Positions 1 through 8,427 of a stretch of 64,000 nucleotides of DNA are shown piece after piece (the stretch's first letter is position 1; every line of letters starts with the position of its first letter). Both the position numbers and the translations under genes were made by a program. A model generated the notes under the pieces. That model saw only the letters and a program-made list of their open reading frames with translations. It was not told where the DNA came from and made no database searches. The stretch spans positions 1-64,000 of the forward strand of contig JBKQIF010000049.1 in assembly GCA_052148435.1 (NCBI GenBank), in the 5' to 3' direction. This DNA is from JBEKYD01 sp052148435. GTDB lineage: Bacteria; Acidobacteriota; Terriglobia; Bryobacterales; Bryobacteraceae.

Positions 1-629
1 TACTCGATCCGTGGACTGAGGGCAACCCCGCCTTCCCCACGGGGTTCGACTTCGATCGCATCGATACCATTTGCATTTCGCACGGGCACTTCGATCACAT
101 TCACGACGCCGTGCCGCTGGCTGCGCGCTTCGCCGCGGATGTGGTCGGCATCTTCGAGACCTGTCACTGGCTCGAATCGAAGGGAATCAAGGCTACCCGG
201 CCGATGAACAAGGGCGGCTCGCAGAAAGTCGGCGACGTTACCATCACCATGACCCACGCCGTGCATAGCTGCGGCATCCTCGACGGCGACAAGATCATTT
301 ACGGTGGGGAAGCCGCGGGCTACGTGCTGCGCTTCGCCGACGGCCGCGCTATCTACTTCGCTGGCGACACCAACGTCTTCACCGACATGCAGCTCATCGA
401 ACAGCTCTACCACCCGGAGCTCGCCTTTCTGCCCATCGGCGATCTCTACACCATGAGCCCGGTCGAAGCCGCCCTCGCCTGCCGTCTGCTGAAGGCCAAG
501 AAAGTCATCCCCATGCACTTCGGCACTTTCCCCGCTTTGACCGGCACGCCCGCCCAACTGGCCGGGCTGGTAGCCGGCACCGGAACCGAAATCTGGCCGC
601 TCCGCCCCGGCGAGCCGGTAGGCTGGTAG
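1..629 (+). CDS. Metal-dependent hydrolase, MBL fold (5' truncated)
   Basis: The C-terminal part of a metallo-beta-lactamase-fold hydrolase; the gene enters the window already in frame, with the first full codon at base 3. The metal-binding signature HGHFDHIHD is present at bases 87-113, followed by the later ligands seen as THAVHS, AGDTN and MHFGTFP, the usual order in the UPF0173 (YtkL-like) group. These are cytoplasmic hydrolases of about 225-230 residues whose substrate is mostly unknown, so roughly the first 20 residues are missing here. The reaction cannot be assigned from sequence. The gene ends 84 bp before a toxin-antitoxin pair that has its own promoter. Confidence 0.85.
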   Translation, partial: LDPWTEGNPAFPTGFDFDRIDTICISHGHFDHIHDAVPLAARFAADVVGIFETCHWLESKGIKATRPMNKGGSQKVGDVTITMTHAVHSCGILDGDKIIYGGEAAGYVLRFADGRAIYFAGDTNVFTDMQLIEQLYHPELAFLPIGDLYTMSPVEAALACRLLKAKKVIPMHFGTFPALTGTPAQLAGLVAGTGTEIWPLRPGEPVGW

Positions 630-650
630 CCAGGTCCCGCCCTGGCGTCA

Positions 651-679
651 TTAGCAATCTTTGCTAATTGTGGTAAAAT
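651..679 (+). promoter_or_regulatory. Promoter with overlapping palindromic operator for the ParDE pair
   Basis: A sigma70-like promoter is readable: -35 TTAGCA (651-656), a 17-bp spacer and -10 TAAAAT (674-679). A perfect inverted repeat, TTAGCAA-tct-TTGCTAA (651-667), covers the -35 box. ParD-type ribbon-helix-helix proteins repress their own operons through such palindromes, so autoregulation is the inference. The repeat could also help terminate the upstream gene. Confidence 0.55.
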
Positions 680-713
680 TGATTTTGAACGTTACTCGTG
701 AGGCAGAGAGCGC

Positions 714-974
714 ATGATGCCGACCCGCAACGTCAATCTGACTGACGAGCTGGACCACTTCGTGCTGGCGAAGGTTGCCAGCGGCCGCTATGAGAACGCG
801 AGCGAGGTCATCCGCGCGGCGCTGCGCACCCTGGAACGCGACGACCAGGAGCACGAGGCGAAGCTCACTGCACTCCGCGCGGCCATCGATGAAGGTGACG
901 CTAGCGGCGTGACCAAACGCAACCCATTTGCGCTGGTCCGAAAGACCCTCAATCTCCCCGCGACGCCACGGTGA
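714..974 (+). CDS. ParD-like ribbon-helix-helix antitoxin
   Basis: An 86-residue antitoxin of the CopG/Arc ribbon-helix-helix superfamily, ParD branch. The N-terminus gives the DNA-binding strand (RNVNLTDELDHFV), followed by the family helix motif SGRYENASEVIRAALRTLE. The charged C-terminal tail would wrap the toxin. ATG codons at 714 and 717 are both usable. The stop lies 3 bp before the GTG start of the toxin, the usual ParDE order. It should neutralise the ParE-like product and repress the operon through the palindrome at 651-667. Confidence 0.88.
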   Translation: MMPTRNVNLTDELDHFVLAKVASGRYENASEVIRAALRTLERDDQEHEAKLTALRAAIDEGDASGVTKRNPFALVRKTLNLPATPR

Positions 975-977
975 GCC

Positions 978-1292
978 GTGGCATTCCTCCGCTTCTCGAG
1001 GCGCGCCGAGGCCGACCTGCTGGCGATCGCAGCCTACGCGCTTGGCGCTTGGGGAGAAAACCAGGCTATCCGTTACGTCGACGATCTTGAGGCCTGTTGC
1101 CGGATGCTCGCCGATAATCCCGCGCTGGGGCGCCCCTGCGACGATATCCGTCCCGGCCTGCGGCGCATGGAGCAAGGCCGCCACGTGGTGTTTTACCGCC
1201 AGGCGGTCCAGGGTGTTGTGGTTTCTCGCATCCTCCATCAGCGCATGCTGCCCCAAAGACAGAGCCTCGGCGGCGAGGACGATACCCTTTAA
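978..1292 (+). CDS. ParE/RelE-family toxin
   Basis: A 104-residue toxin of the RelE/ParE fold starting at GTG 978, three bases after the antitoxin stop. Typical elements are the N-terminal strand AFLRFSRRAEADL, the helical AYALGAWGENQAIRYVDDL, the motif NPALGRPCDDIRPGLRRMEQGRHVVFYR and the C-terminal strand VVSRILHQRM. ParE toxins poison DNA gyrase whereas RelE toxins cut mRNA. The ParD partner argues for the ParE branch, but the target is not provable here. The gene converges on the next gene and ends about 50 bp from its stop. Confidence 0.87.
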   Translation: MAFLRFSRRAEADLLAIAAYALGAWGENQAIRYVDDLEACCRMLADNPALGRPCDDIRPGLRRMEQGRHVVFYRQAVQGVVVSRILHQRMLPQRQSLGGEDDTL

Positions 1293-1342
1293 GGTTCCGC
1301 TCGTCGCGCCGCCGGGCTGAGTGCTGTTTGCCGAAAGCTCCC

Positions 1343-2380
1343 CTACCGCGCCCAAGCCAAGCCATCGGCAGTTTTGCCCGCGTCGATCAGTGCGCTCACT
1401 TTCCAGGTCGAAATGTCGATGGCGGCGATCTTGGCGCTGGCGTCGCAGGAAACGTAGGCCACCTGGTTGTCGGGCCGGACGAGCACTTCCTGGGGCGCCG
1501 CCGGCACGTCGATCGTGTGCGCTACTTTCATGCTCGCAAGGTCGACCACCGCCACCTGCCTGGTCCCGGGCACGGCCACCACCAGCCACCGGCCGTCCGT
1601 CGTGGGCGCGGTGCCGTAGCCGGGCGCGGGAAGGTCGATCCATTTCGCCACCTGGTTCGTGGAAGTGTCAATCGCCGCCAGGCGCGGCTTCGTCTGGTCG
1701 GCGGTGAAAGCCCAACGGTCGTCCACCGAAAGCGAGATGCGCTGCGTCTCGCCCGAAATCGGAATGATGCGCAGCGTCTTGCGAGCTTCCAGATCCAGTA
1801 CCGAAACCGTGCCTGGCCCCACATTGGCGGTGTAGCCGCGCTTGCCGTCGCGCGTGATGGCCAGCATGTGCGACTCCGTCTGCCCGGTGGGGACTGTCCC
1901 CACTATTTTGAGCGTGTGCGGATCGATAATGCTCACCGTCCGGTCCAGTTCCGTGGTCACATACAACAACCCGTTCTTCGGTCCGAATACCGGGCAGTGC
2001 GGCCGTACGCCATGGCCGAAGTCGAGCGTCCCCACTACCTTGCGCGCCGCCAGATCGATCTCGACCAGCTTAGTCCCGTCCGTCCCCGGCTTGCCCACGC
2101 CGGAGTTCCCGTATATGGGGACGTACCCCGTTTTTCCGTCCGGCGATGCCACCACTTCGTGACCCGTCACGCCCCCTTCCGGAATTTCCGCAATCTGCCG
2201 GTTGCCCGACGGGTCGACAATCCCCAGGCTCTGGCCCCCCTTGTTGGCAACCAGCAGCCACCCATGCGAAACACCCGCGGAGGAGGAATCGCTGAATGCA
2301 GCCAGGAAAGTTGCTGAACAGATGGCAGCCAGGCCAACCACCGCCAGCGGAGCGAAACGGACCGAAGTAGTGTGTGACAT
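1343..2380 (-). CDS. Secreted YVTN-family beta-propeller protein
   Basis: A 345-residue protein with a signal peptide (hydrophobic core around residues 8-30, ending near SSSAG) followed by tandem propeller blades. Repeated blade motifs include VSIIDPHTLKIVGTVPTG, GTVSVLDLEARKTLRIIP and VAVVDLASMKVAHTIDVP, characteristic of the YVTN/YncE fold. Such proteins sit in the periplasm or on the surface as binding scaffolds, and no catalytic residues are evident. It is divergently oriented to the sigma54 activator, with a 324-bp spacer between them. Confidence 0.85.
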   Translation of the reverse strand: MSHTTSVRFAPLAVVGLAAICSATFLAAFSDSSSAGVSHGWLLVANKGGQSLGIVDPSGNRQIAEIPEGGVTGHEVVASPDGKTGYVPIYGNSGVGKPGTDGTKLVEIDLAARKVVGTLDFGHGVRPHCPVFGPKNGLLYVTTELDRTVSIIDPHTLKIVGTVPTGQTESHMLAITRDGKRGYTANVGPGTVSVLDLEARKTLRIIPISGETQRISLSVDDRWAFTADQTKPRLAAIDTSTNQVAKWIDLPAPGYGTAPTTDGRWLVVAVPGTRQVAVVDLASMKVAHTIDVPAAPQEVLVRPDNQVAYVSCDASAKIAAIDISTWKVSALIDAGKTADGLAWAR

Positions 2381-2704
2381 CGACGATCATTCTATAGAAT
2401 TCGCGGGCCGCGCGCACCTTTGGCTGCCGGCACCTTCGCTCCCGACACGCTAAGAAACCCGCGCTGGGCACTCGATAACGAATACTGCGCCATGCCGATG
2501 CTTCGGCACTTGTTCCGGCAAACGCCGGCTGGCCGGCATCTCGATCATCGGAATACCGTGGCTTTTCCTGGAGACCAAAATACACTTATCGCTTCCGTTC
2601 GATGAAAGCCGGCTTGGCTGTGCATCTGCAGTCCGTTGATGAGCAGCCGGTGCAGCGTGGCGAGCCGCGCGCCCGGACACGGATCGAATTTGGAGGCTTG
2701 AGTC
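2381..2704. other. Divergent spacer, 324 bp
   Basis: This spacer separates two divergent genes and shows no credible ORF. A weak sigma54-like box lies on the + strand at 2615-2629 (TGGC, seven bases, CTGC; GG and GC ten bases apart), 76 bp upstream of the activator start. This could reflect autoregulation but matches the consensus less well than the box at 4893-4907. Confidence 0.4.
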
Positions 2705-4804
2705 ATGCCGACGGCCGGCACCTGCCAACGTTCATTGCCGCTCCCGGCACCACCTGATAGCATCTTCGATGTGGGAGCCCCGGATGCGGTAATTTACAAA
2801 GCGCTTTTCGATCTTTCCCAATCGATCGCCGGCCACAGCGATTTGGAGACTCTTTGCAACTCGTTGGCAGGCTCGCTGCGGCGCGTCGTTTCGTTCGACT
2901 ATCTGGGACTGGTCCTCCACGATCCCGTTCACGATCATCTCCGACTGCATGCGGTCAGCACGAACAGGCCGTTCAAGGATAAGGAAATCGTCCTTCCCGC
3001 GGACGGTGAGCATATCGGCGCGTGGGTCTGGCGGGAGCAGAGGCCACTGGTCTTATCGCCACTTAAGAATGAGGCCAGATTGGGTGATTTGATCCAGGAA
3101 GTGCTGGAAACGGGCATCCACGCTCTGACCCTCGTACCCCTTTCGACCGGCAGTCGCCGCATCGGCATTCTCGGGTTCGGATTCACGGCGCCTTTCCATC
3201 CCGACGAGGACGCACTGGCATTTCTGCAGCGGGTCGCGTCGGAAGTCGCGGTTTCGGTGGATGGCTATCTCGCCAGGCAAGCGCTCCTGCGCGAACGCGA
3301 CCGCATGCTGGTGTTGTTCGAGATCACCAATGCCCTGATCTCGAAGCTGCCGATGGATGAGCTCTTCTCGGCCATATCCGAGCAGCTCAACCGCGTGGTG
3401 GCGCACGATTTCGCGGTGGTGACACTGCTGGACAAAGCCACCGGAGAAGTCCACCTGAGCGGGCTGCACTCGCCGGGCGGCATGCAGTTCGAGCCCGGCC
3501 AGACTTCGGGCCGTCCGGAAGGTCTTCCCGCGGGCGAGGCGCTGGCCACCGGGAAGCCGGTCGTGACTGCCGGACTCGACTTTGAACGCTTTCCCTCACC
3601 CCTCTATCGCAAGTACGCCGGCCTGGGATTCCGCTCGAACTGTTCCATTCCGCTTGCCGGCGCAAATGGAATATTGGGAGTTCTCGACCTGGCTCGCAGG
3701 AGCGGTGAACCGTTCACGGAAAACGAAGTGGATTTGCTGGTGCAGGTGGCGCGCCAGATTGGCATTGCCACCGAAAACTCCCTGGCTTACCGCGAACTTT
3801 CGGAGATCAAGGACAAACTGGCCACCGAGAAGCTGTACCTGGAGGACGAGATCCGCTTCGATCAGAACGTGGGAACCATGATCGGGGAAAGCCCGGCGTT
3901 CCAGGCCGTGCTCCGTGGCATTCAGGTGGTGGCTCCGACCGATGCCACGGTGCTGATCCAGGGCGAAACCGGAACCGGCAAGGAACTGGTCGCTCGCGCG
4001 CTTCACGACCTGAGCGGACGAAACCAACGGTCGTTTATCAAAGTCAATTGCGCCGCCATTCCAGCTACTTTATTGGAAAGCGAGCTATTCGGCCATGAGA
4101 AGGGCTCGTTTACCGGCGCATTCGCGCAGAAGATCGGCCGGTTCGAACTGGCCCACCAGGGGACGCTGTTCCTGGATGAGATCGGCGAGATACCGCTGGA
4201 GCTGCAGTCGAAGCTGCTGCGCGCCATCCAGGAGCAGGAACTGGAGCGGCTCGGCGGTAATCGGACAATCAAGGTGGACGCCCGTCTCATCGCCGCGACC
4301 AACCGAAACCTGAAGCAGATGGTTGACGAAGGCAAGTTCCGCAGCGATCTCTACTACCGGCTGCACGTATTTCCGCTGACCGTTCCGCCGCTGCGGGAAC
4401 GGAGGGAAGACATCCCCCTGCTGATCCGCTATTTCACGCAGAAACACGCCAGGCGGATGAACCGTCCCATCCAGTCGATTCCCACCGCCGCCATCGAAGC
4501 CCTGACCAACTACGAATGGCCCGGCAACATCCGCGAGTTGCAGAACCTGATTGAGCGCTCCGTCATCCTCAGCTCCGGCTCGGTGCTTCAACTCGCAGTT
4601 CCGGAAATTACCAAACCGGTTTCTCCATCCTTCAGAAGGCCCCGATTGGAAGAAACCGCCGAACGCGAACGGATTCTGCGGGCTTTGAGCGAGTCTGACG
4701 GAAAAGTCGCGGGCCCCAACGGCGCGGCAGCCCGTCTCGGCCTGCGCCGAACCACCCTGAAATCCCGCATGAAGAAGCTCAATATCGAGCGTCAATACCG
4801 TTGA
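2705..4804 (+). CDS. Sigma54-dependent activator, GAF-GAF-AAA+-Fis
   Basis: A 699-residue enhancer-binding protein of the NorR/FhlA type. Two GAF-like sensor domains (about 25-190 and 200-365) precede the sigma54-interaction AAA+ domain. Walker A is GETGTGKE near residue 420, and the sigma54-contacting loop reads GSFTGA near 467, with Ser replacing the usual Ala of GAFTGA. Walker B (LFLDEIGEI) and the arginine-finger region follow. The C-terminus (about 660-699) is a Fis-type helix-turn-helix containing GPNGAAARLGLRRTTLKSRM. There is no receiver domain, so the signal is probably a small ligand or redox cue bound by the GAF domains. A good sigma54 promoter lies immediately downstream, before an exporter gene. 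Confidence 0.93.
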   Translation: MPTAGTCQRSLPLPAPPDSIFDVGAPDAVIYKALFDLSQSIAGHSDLETLCNSLAGSLRRVVSFDYLGLVLHDPVHDHLRLHAVSTNRPFKDKEIVLPADGEHIGAWVWREQRPLVLSPLKNEARLGDLIQEVLETGIHALTLVPLSTGSRRIGILGFGFTAPFHPDEDALAFLQRVASEVAVSVDGYLARQALLRERDRMLVLFEITNALISKLPMDELFSAISEQLNRVVAHDFAVVTLLDKATGEVHLSGLHSPGGMQFEPGQTSGRPEGLPAGEALATGKPVVTAGLDFERFPSPLYRKYAGLGFRSNCSIPLAGANGILGVLDLARRSGEPFTENEVDLLVQVARQIGIATENSLAYRELSEIKDKLATEKLYLEDEIRFDQNVGTMIGESPAFQAVLRGIQVVAPTDATVLIQGETGTGKELVARALHDLSGRNQRSFIKVNCAAIPATLLESELFGHEKGSFTGAFAQKIGRFELAHQGTLFLDEIGEIPLELQSKLLRAIQEQELERLGGNRTIKVDARLIAATNRNLKQMVDEGKFRSDLYYRLHVFPLTVPPLRERREDIPLLIRYFTQKHARRMNRPIQSIPTAAIEALTNYEWPGNIRELQNLIERSVILSSGSVLQLAVPEITKPVSPSFRRPRLEETAERERILRALSESDGKVAGPNGAAARLGLRRTTLKSRMKKLNIERQYR

Positions 4805-4818
4805 TCCCGGCAGTTGGT

Positions 4819-4830
4819 CGGCAGATGCCG
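4819..4830. promoter_or_regulatory. Inverted repeat, possible activator-binding site
   Basis: CGGCA-ga-TGCCG is a perfect 5-bp-arm palindrome 63 bp upstream of the -24 element of the sigma54 promoter. Enhancer sites for sigma54 activators usually lie about 70-200 bp upstream as dyads. Only one copy was seen, so this is tentative. Confidence 0.35.
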
Positions 4831-4892
4831 AGAAAAGCCGGCGAGCCATCGGCAGCCAATCTATAAGTCATTAATTCTACACCCCTAAATCG

Positions 4893-4907
4893 TGGCTACA
4901 GGGTTGC
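4893..4907 (+). promoter_or_regulatory. Sigma54 (-24/-12) promoter
   Basis: The sequence TGGC-TACAGGG-TTGC has the exact GG-N10-GC geometry and seven bases between TGGC and TTGC, as in the sigma54 consensus. Transcription would start near 4919, about 40 bp upstream of the exporter ATG at 4960. The adjacent gene encodes the sigma54 activator, so local control is the simplest reading. Confidence 0.7.
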
Positions 4908-4959
4908 CTTTCCTGGAATCGATAAAGGGGGGCGAGATGCAACCCGAGGTCAAGGTCCA

Positions 4960-6534
4960 ATGAGTCCGCATTCCACTGACAGCGGGGCCGAATGGCATCC
5001 CAGCGTAAATCCGTGGCTGATCGCCATGGCGGTGGTGCTGGCTACCTTCCTGGAGGTCCTGGATACGACGATTGTCTCGGTAGCGCAGCCGAATATGGCC
5101 GGGAATTTGGGGGCCACCAACGAAGAGGCCACCTGGGTTTTAACCAGTTACCTGGTGGCTAATGCGATCGCGCTTCCGGCGAGCGGTTGGTTGTCGCTTC
5201 GTTTTGGCCGCAAACGCTTCTTGATCGCGTGTACCGCCCTGTTTACCGTGGGGTCGTTCCTCTGCGGGCTGGCCCCGAGCATGCCCTTTCTAATCCTGGC
5301 TCGCATTCTACAGGGCGCCGGGGGCGGGGCTTTACTGCCGCTCTCCCAGGCGATTCTGCTGGAGAGTTTCCCGCGCGAGAAGCAGGGGATGGCCATGGCG
5401 ATGTTCGGCCTGGGGGTTGTGGTGGCCCCGGTCCTGGGCCCGTTCGTGGGCGGATGGATCACCGACAATTACTCCTGGCGCTGGGTATTCAATATCAACA
5501 TCCCCATGGGGATTCTCGCCATTTATATGATGGCGCGATACATTGAGGACCCGCCCTATATTAAGAACGCCCGCCCCGGCAGCGTCGACGGAATCGGGTT
5601 TGGGCTGCTGGCAATGTGGCTGGCCACGCTGCAGATCGTCCTCGATAAGGGGCAGCAGGAAGATTGGTTCGCCAGTAGCTGGATCGCGTGGTTCAGCGTA
5701 ATATCGGTCGCGGCGCTCGGGGCGCTGATTGTGCGCGAACTGCGAACGCCGGAGCCGATCGTCGACTTACGTGTGTTTCGAGACCGGAATTTCTGGGTGG
5801 GCACCGCCGTGACGGTAATCCTCATGGGGGCCATGTACAGCGCCCTCACCATGCTGCCCCTGTTCCTGCAGACGCTGCTCGGCTACACGGCACAGAGTTC
5901 CGGCGTCGCTACAGCGCCACGGGGCCTCGGCGCAATGGTCGCCATGCCTATGGTCGGCATCCTCATGTCCTACGTGGATAGCCGTTGGCTGATGTCGCTG
6001 GGCATAGCCTGCGTCTCGGCATCGACGTTGATGTTCGGGAACCTGACACTCGAAGTCAACATGGCGAGTATCGTCTGGCCCAACGTCTTGCAGGGATTGG
6101 GCATGGGATTAGTGCTCGTTCCTCTTCTCACCATTGCGGTGGGGACGCTTCCCAAGGAGAAGATCGGCAACGGCAGCGGGATCTTCAACCTGATGCGGAA
6201 TCTGGGGGGCAGTATCGGGATATCCATCTCCACGACCTTCCTGGTGCGCATGACCCAAGTCCATCAATCGAATCTGGTCAGTCACATGACGCCGTACGAT
6301 CCGGTCTTTCAGCAGCGTCTGGCGGGAATGACAGCCGGACTCGGCCGGTATTCCGCGGGACCGGCGGCCCGGATGCAGGCCTACGGGGTGCTTTACGGAA
6401 TCCTGCAACAGCAGTCTAACGTCAAGGCCTACGTCGATATGTTCTGCTGGACAGCGCTGATGGTTGCCCTGTGCCTGCCAGGCGTGTGGCTGCTGAAAAG
6501 GGTCGTCGCGAAAAAGACCGTGGCGATCCACTGA
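4960..6534 (+). CDS. MFS exporter, DHA2 (EmrB/QacA) family
   Basis: A 524-residue inner-membrane drug:proton antiporter. Alternating hydrophobic segments fit the 14-helix DHA2 topology. Family motifs are visible: LDTTIVSVAQPNMAGNL in helix 1, WVLTSYLVANAIALPASGWL in helix 2, GRKRFL in the first cytoplasmic loop and GVVVAPVLGPFVGGWI in the antiporter motif C region. EmrB proteins normally pair with an EmrA adaptor and a TolC channel; no adaptor gene is next to it. The upstream sigma54 promoter and activator gene suggest induction by the ligand sensed by that activator. The substrate is unknown. Confidence 0.92.
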   Translation: MSPHSTDSGAEWHPSVNPWLIAMAVVLATFLEVLDTTIVSVAQPNMAGNLGATNEEATWVLTSYLVANAIALPASGWLSLRFGRKRFLIACTALFTVGSFLCGLAPSMPFLILARILQGAGGGALLPLSQAILLESFPREKQGMAMAMFGLGVVVAPVLGPFVGGWITDNYSWRWVFNINIPMGILAIYMMARYIEDPPYIKNARPGSVDGIGFGLLAMWLATLQIVLDKGQQEDWFASSWIAWFSVISVAALGALIVRELRTPEPIVDLRVFRDRNFWVGTAVTVILMGAMYSALTMLPLFLQTLLGYTAQSSGVATAPRGLGAMVAMPMVGILMSYVDSRWLMSLGIACVSASTLMFGNLTLEVNMASIVWPNVLQGLGMGLVLVPLLTIAVGTLPKEKIGNGSGIFNLMRNLGGSIGISISTTFLVRMTQVHQSNLVSHMTPYDPVFQQRLAGMTAGLGRYSAGPAARMQAYGVLYGILQQQSNVKAYVDMFCWTALMVALCLPGVWLLKRVVAKKTVAIH

Positions 6535-6640
6535 GCGCGAGCGTCGCGCCTCAGTGAACCGCCGGCCAGGCAAGTTCGCCGGGTTACTTGCCCGCCTCGA
6601 TTGCCGGCTCCCCTTACCGCTCCCATGGCATACTGAAGCC

Positions 6641-7318
6641 GTGCAGCCTTCGCCCGACACTCTAGCCGCCAACTTGCAACTGGTGCGCCAACGCATCGCC
6701 AGGGCGGCCGAACGGGCGCGGCGCGATCCGGAATCGATCCTGCTGCTGGCCGTCACCAAGCTGTTTCCCGCCAGCGTCATCCGCCGTGCCTATGCCCTCG
6801 GCCTGCGCCAGTTCGGCGAAAATTACGTCCGGGAGTTCGAGACCAAAGCTCCCCAAGTTCGCGATTTATCCGGCGCCCGCTTTCACCTCATCGGCCACCT
6901 GCAGTCCAACAAATCCGGCAAGGCCGCCGAGTTGTTCCACGTCGTCCAGACCGTCGATACTCCCAAGCTGGCCCGCCGCCTCGACCTCGCCTCCCGCCCG
7001 CTCGACGTCATGCTGGAAGTGAAACTGTCCGAAGAAGACGCCAAGAGCGGCGCCAGCCCCGGCCAGTTGCCCGAGCTCATCGCCGCCGTCGGCGAGTGTT
7101 CCCACCTGCGGCTCACCGGCCTGATGACCATGCCGCCCTGGTCGGACGATCCCGAAGCCTCGCGCCCTTATTTCCGCCGCCTGCGCGAGCTCGCCGAACG
7201 CCACCGCCTCGCCGGCCTTTCCATGGGAATGTCCCACGATTTCGAAGCCGCCATCGAAGAGGGCTCGACTTCGATCCGGGTGGGCACTGCGCTGTTCGGC
7301 GAGCGCCAAAAACCGTGA
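6641..7318 (+). CDS. YggS/PLPBP pyridoxal-phosphate homeostasis protein
   Basis: A 225-residue PLP-binding protein of the YggS/PROSC family, a single-domain alanine-racemase-like barrel that buffers PLP in the cytoplasm and has no known catalytic activity. The PLP lysine lies in LLLAVTKLFPA, and later motifs FGENYVREFETK, FHLIGHLQSNKSGKA, TVDTPKLARRL and LSMGMSHDFEAAIEEGSTSIRVGTALFG match the family along its length. GTG 6641 is preferred because the frame upstream to 6554 is not family-like and this start gives the usual length. Its stop overlaps the GTG of the next gene. Confidence 0.9.
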   Translation: MQPSPDTLAANLQLVRQRIARAAERARRDPESILLLAVTKLFPASVIRRAYALGLRQFGENYVREFETKAPQVRDLSGARFHLIGHLQSNKSGKAAELFHVVQTVDTPKLARRLDLASRPLDVMLEVKLSEEDAKSGASPGQLPELIAAVGECSHLRLTGLMTMPPWSDDPEASRPYFRRLRELAERHRLAGLSMGMSHDFEAAIEEGSTSIRVGTALFGERQKP

Positions 7319-8427
7319 CCGTCGGCTTCCATGGGCCCTTGCCCCCGGCCCGCAGCGGTGTGGCCGATTATTGCGCCGTCCTGCTCGGCGAGTTGCGCCG
7401 CCACGGCCCCGTAGCCAGCCTCGGCAATAGCGGCGCTCCGGAGCGTTCCGGCGTGGCTCTCTACCATCTCGGCAATAACGGCCTCCACGCCGCCATCTAC
7501 CGCCGTGCGCTCGAGCGGCCCGGCGTCATCGTGCTGCACGACGCCGTGCTGCATCATTTTCTTCTGGGCCAACTTGACGAAGAGGAATACGTCGACGAGT
7601 TCGCCTACAACTACGGCGCCTGGCATCGCCCCCTGGCGCGCGAATTGTGGCGCGCGCGCGCCACTTCCGGGTCCGACCCGCGCTATTTCGAGTACCCCAT
7701 GCTCAAGCGCGTGGTCGAGCGCTCGCTCGCCGTGGTGGTGCACAACCCCGCCGCCCGCGCGCTGGTGCTCCGCCACGTGCCCGCCGCCCGCGTCACCGAG
7801 ATTCCCCACCTGTTTTCCCCACCCGAATTGCCCGCCTTGGCCGACGCCCTCCGCTGGCGCCAGACGTTGGGTATCGGCCCCGTGTACCTTTACGGCGTCT
7901 TTGGCTACCTCCGCGAATCGAAGCGCCTCATGCAGGTGCTCGGCGTCTTCGCCCGCCTGCATCGCGAACTTCCCCAGACCGCTCTGCTGGTGGCCGGCCA
8001 ATTCGCTTCCCGCGACCTGGAACGCGCCGCCCGCCCGCTGCTCACCGCGCCCGGCGTCCTGCGGCGGCCGTATCTGGAAGAGCGCGAGTTCTGGCTGGCG
8101 GCGCGCGCCGTCGATGCCTGCATCAATCTCCGTTATCCCACCGCCGGCGAAACCTCCGGCATTTCCATCCGTCTGATGGGCCTCGGCAAGCCGGTCCTGG
8201 TCACCGAGGGCGCCGAAACCGCCCGCTTTCCCGAGGATGCCTGCATCCGCATCCCCGCCGGCCTGGCGGAACCCGATTCCCTCTACCACCATCTGATTCT
8301 GTTACCATCGTTTCCTACCGTGGCCGCGTCGCTGGGTGAGCGGGCGGCCGCTTCCATTGCCGCCGGTCACGGCATCCAGCAGGTGGGAGAAGAGTATTGG
8401 AACTTGCTCGGCGAGTATTCTGCCTGA
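7315..8427 (+). CDS. Glycosyltransferase, GT-B fold
   Basis: A 370-residue glycosyltransferase of the GT4-like GT-B type. Its N-terminus (VTVGFHGPLPPARSGVADYCAVLLGEL) is the donor/acceptor loop seen in glycosyltransferases beginning PLPP..SGIADY. The C-terminal half carries YGVFGYLRESKRL and the nucleotide-sugar region INLRYPTAGETSGISIRLMGLGKPVLVT. GTG 7315 shares GTGA with the YggS stop, indicating translational coupling; the frame further upstream is antisense-like noise. Donor and acceptor sugars cannot be told from sequence. Confidence 0.85.
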   Translation: MTVGFHGPLPPARSGVADYCAVLLGELRRHGPVASLGNSGAPERSGVALYHLGNNGLHAAIYRRALERPGVIVLHDAVLHHFLLGQLDEEEYVDEFAYNYGAWHRPLARELWRARATSGSDPRYFEYPMLKRVVERSLAVVVHNPAARALVLRHVPAARVTEIPHLFSPPELPALADALRWRQTLGIGPVYLYGVFGYLRESKRLMQVLGVFARLHRELPQTALLVAGQFASRDLERAARPLLTAPGVLRRPYLEEREFWLAARAVDACINLRYPTAGETSGISIRLMGLGKPVLVTEGAETARFPEDACIRIPAGLAEPDSLYHHLILLPSFPTVAASLGERAAASIAAGHGIQQVGEEYWNLLGEYSA

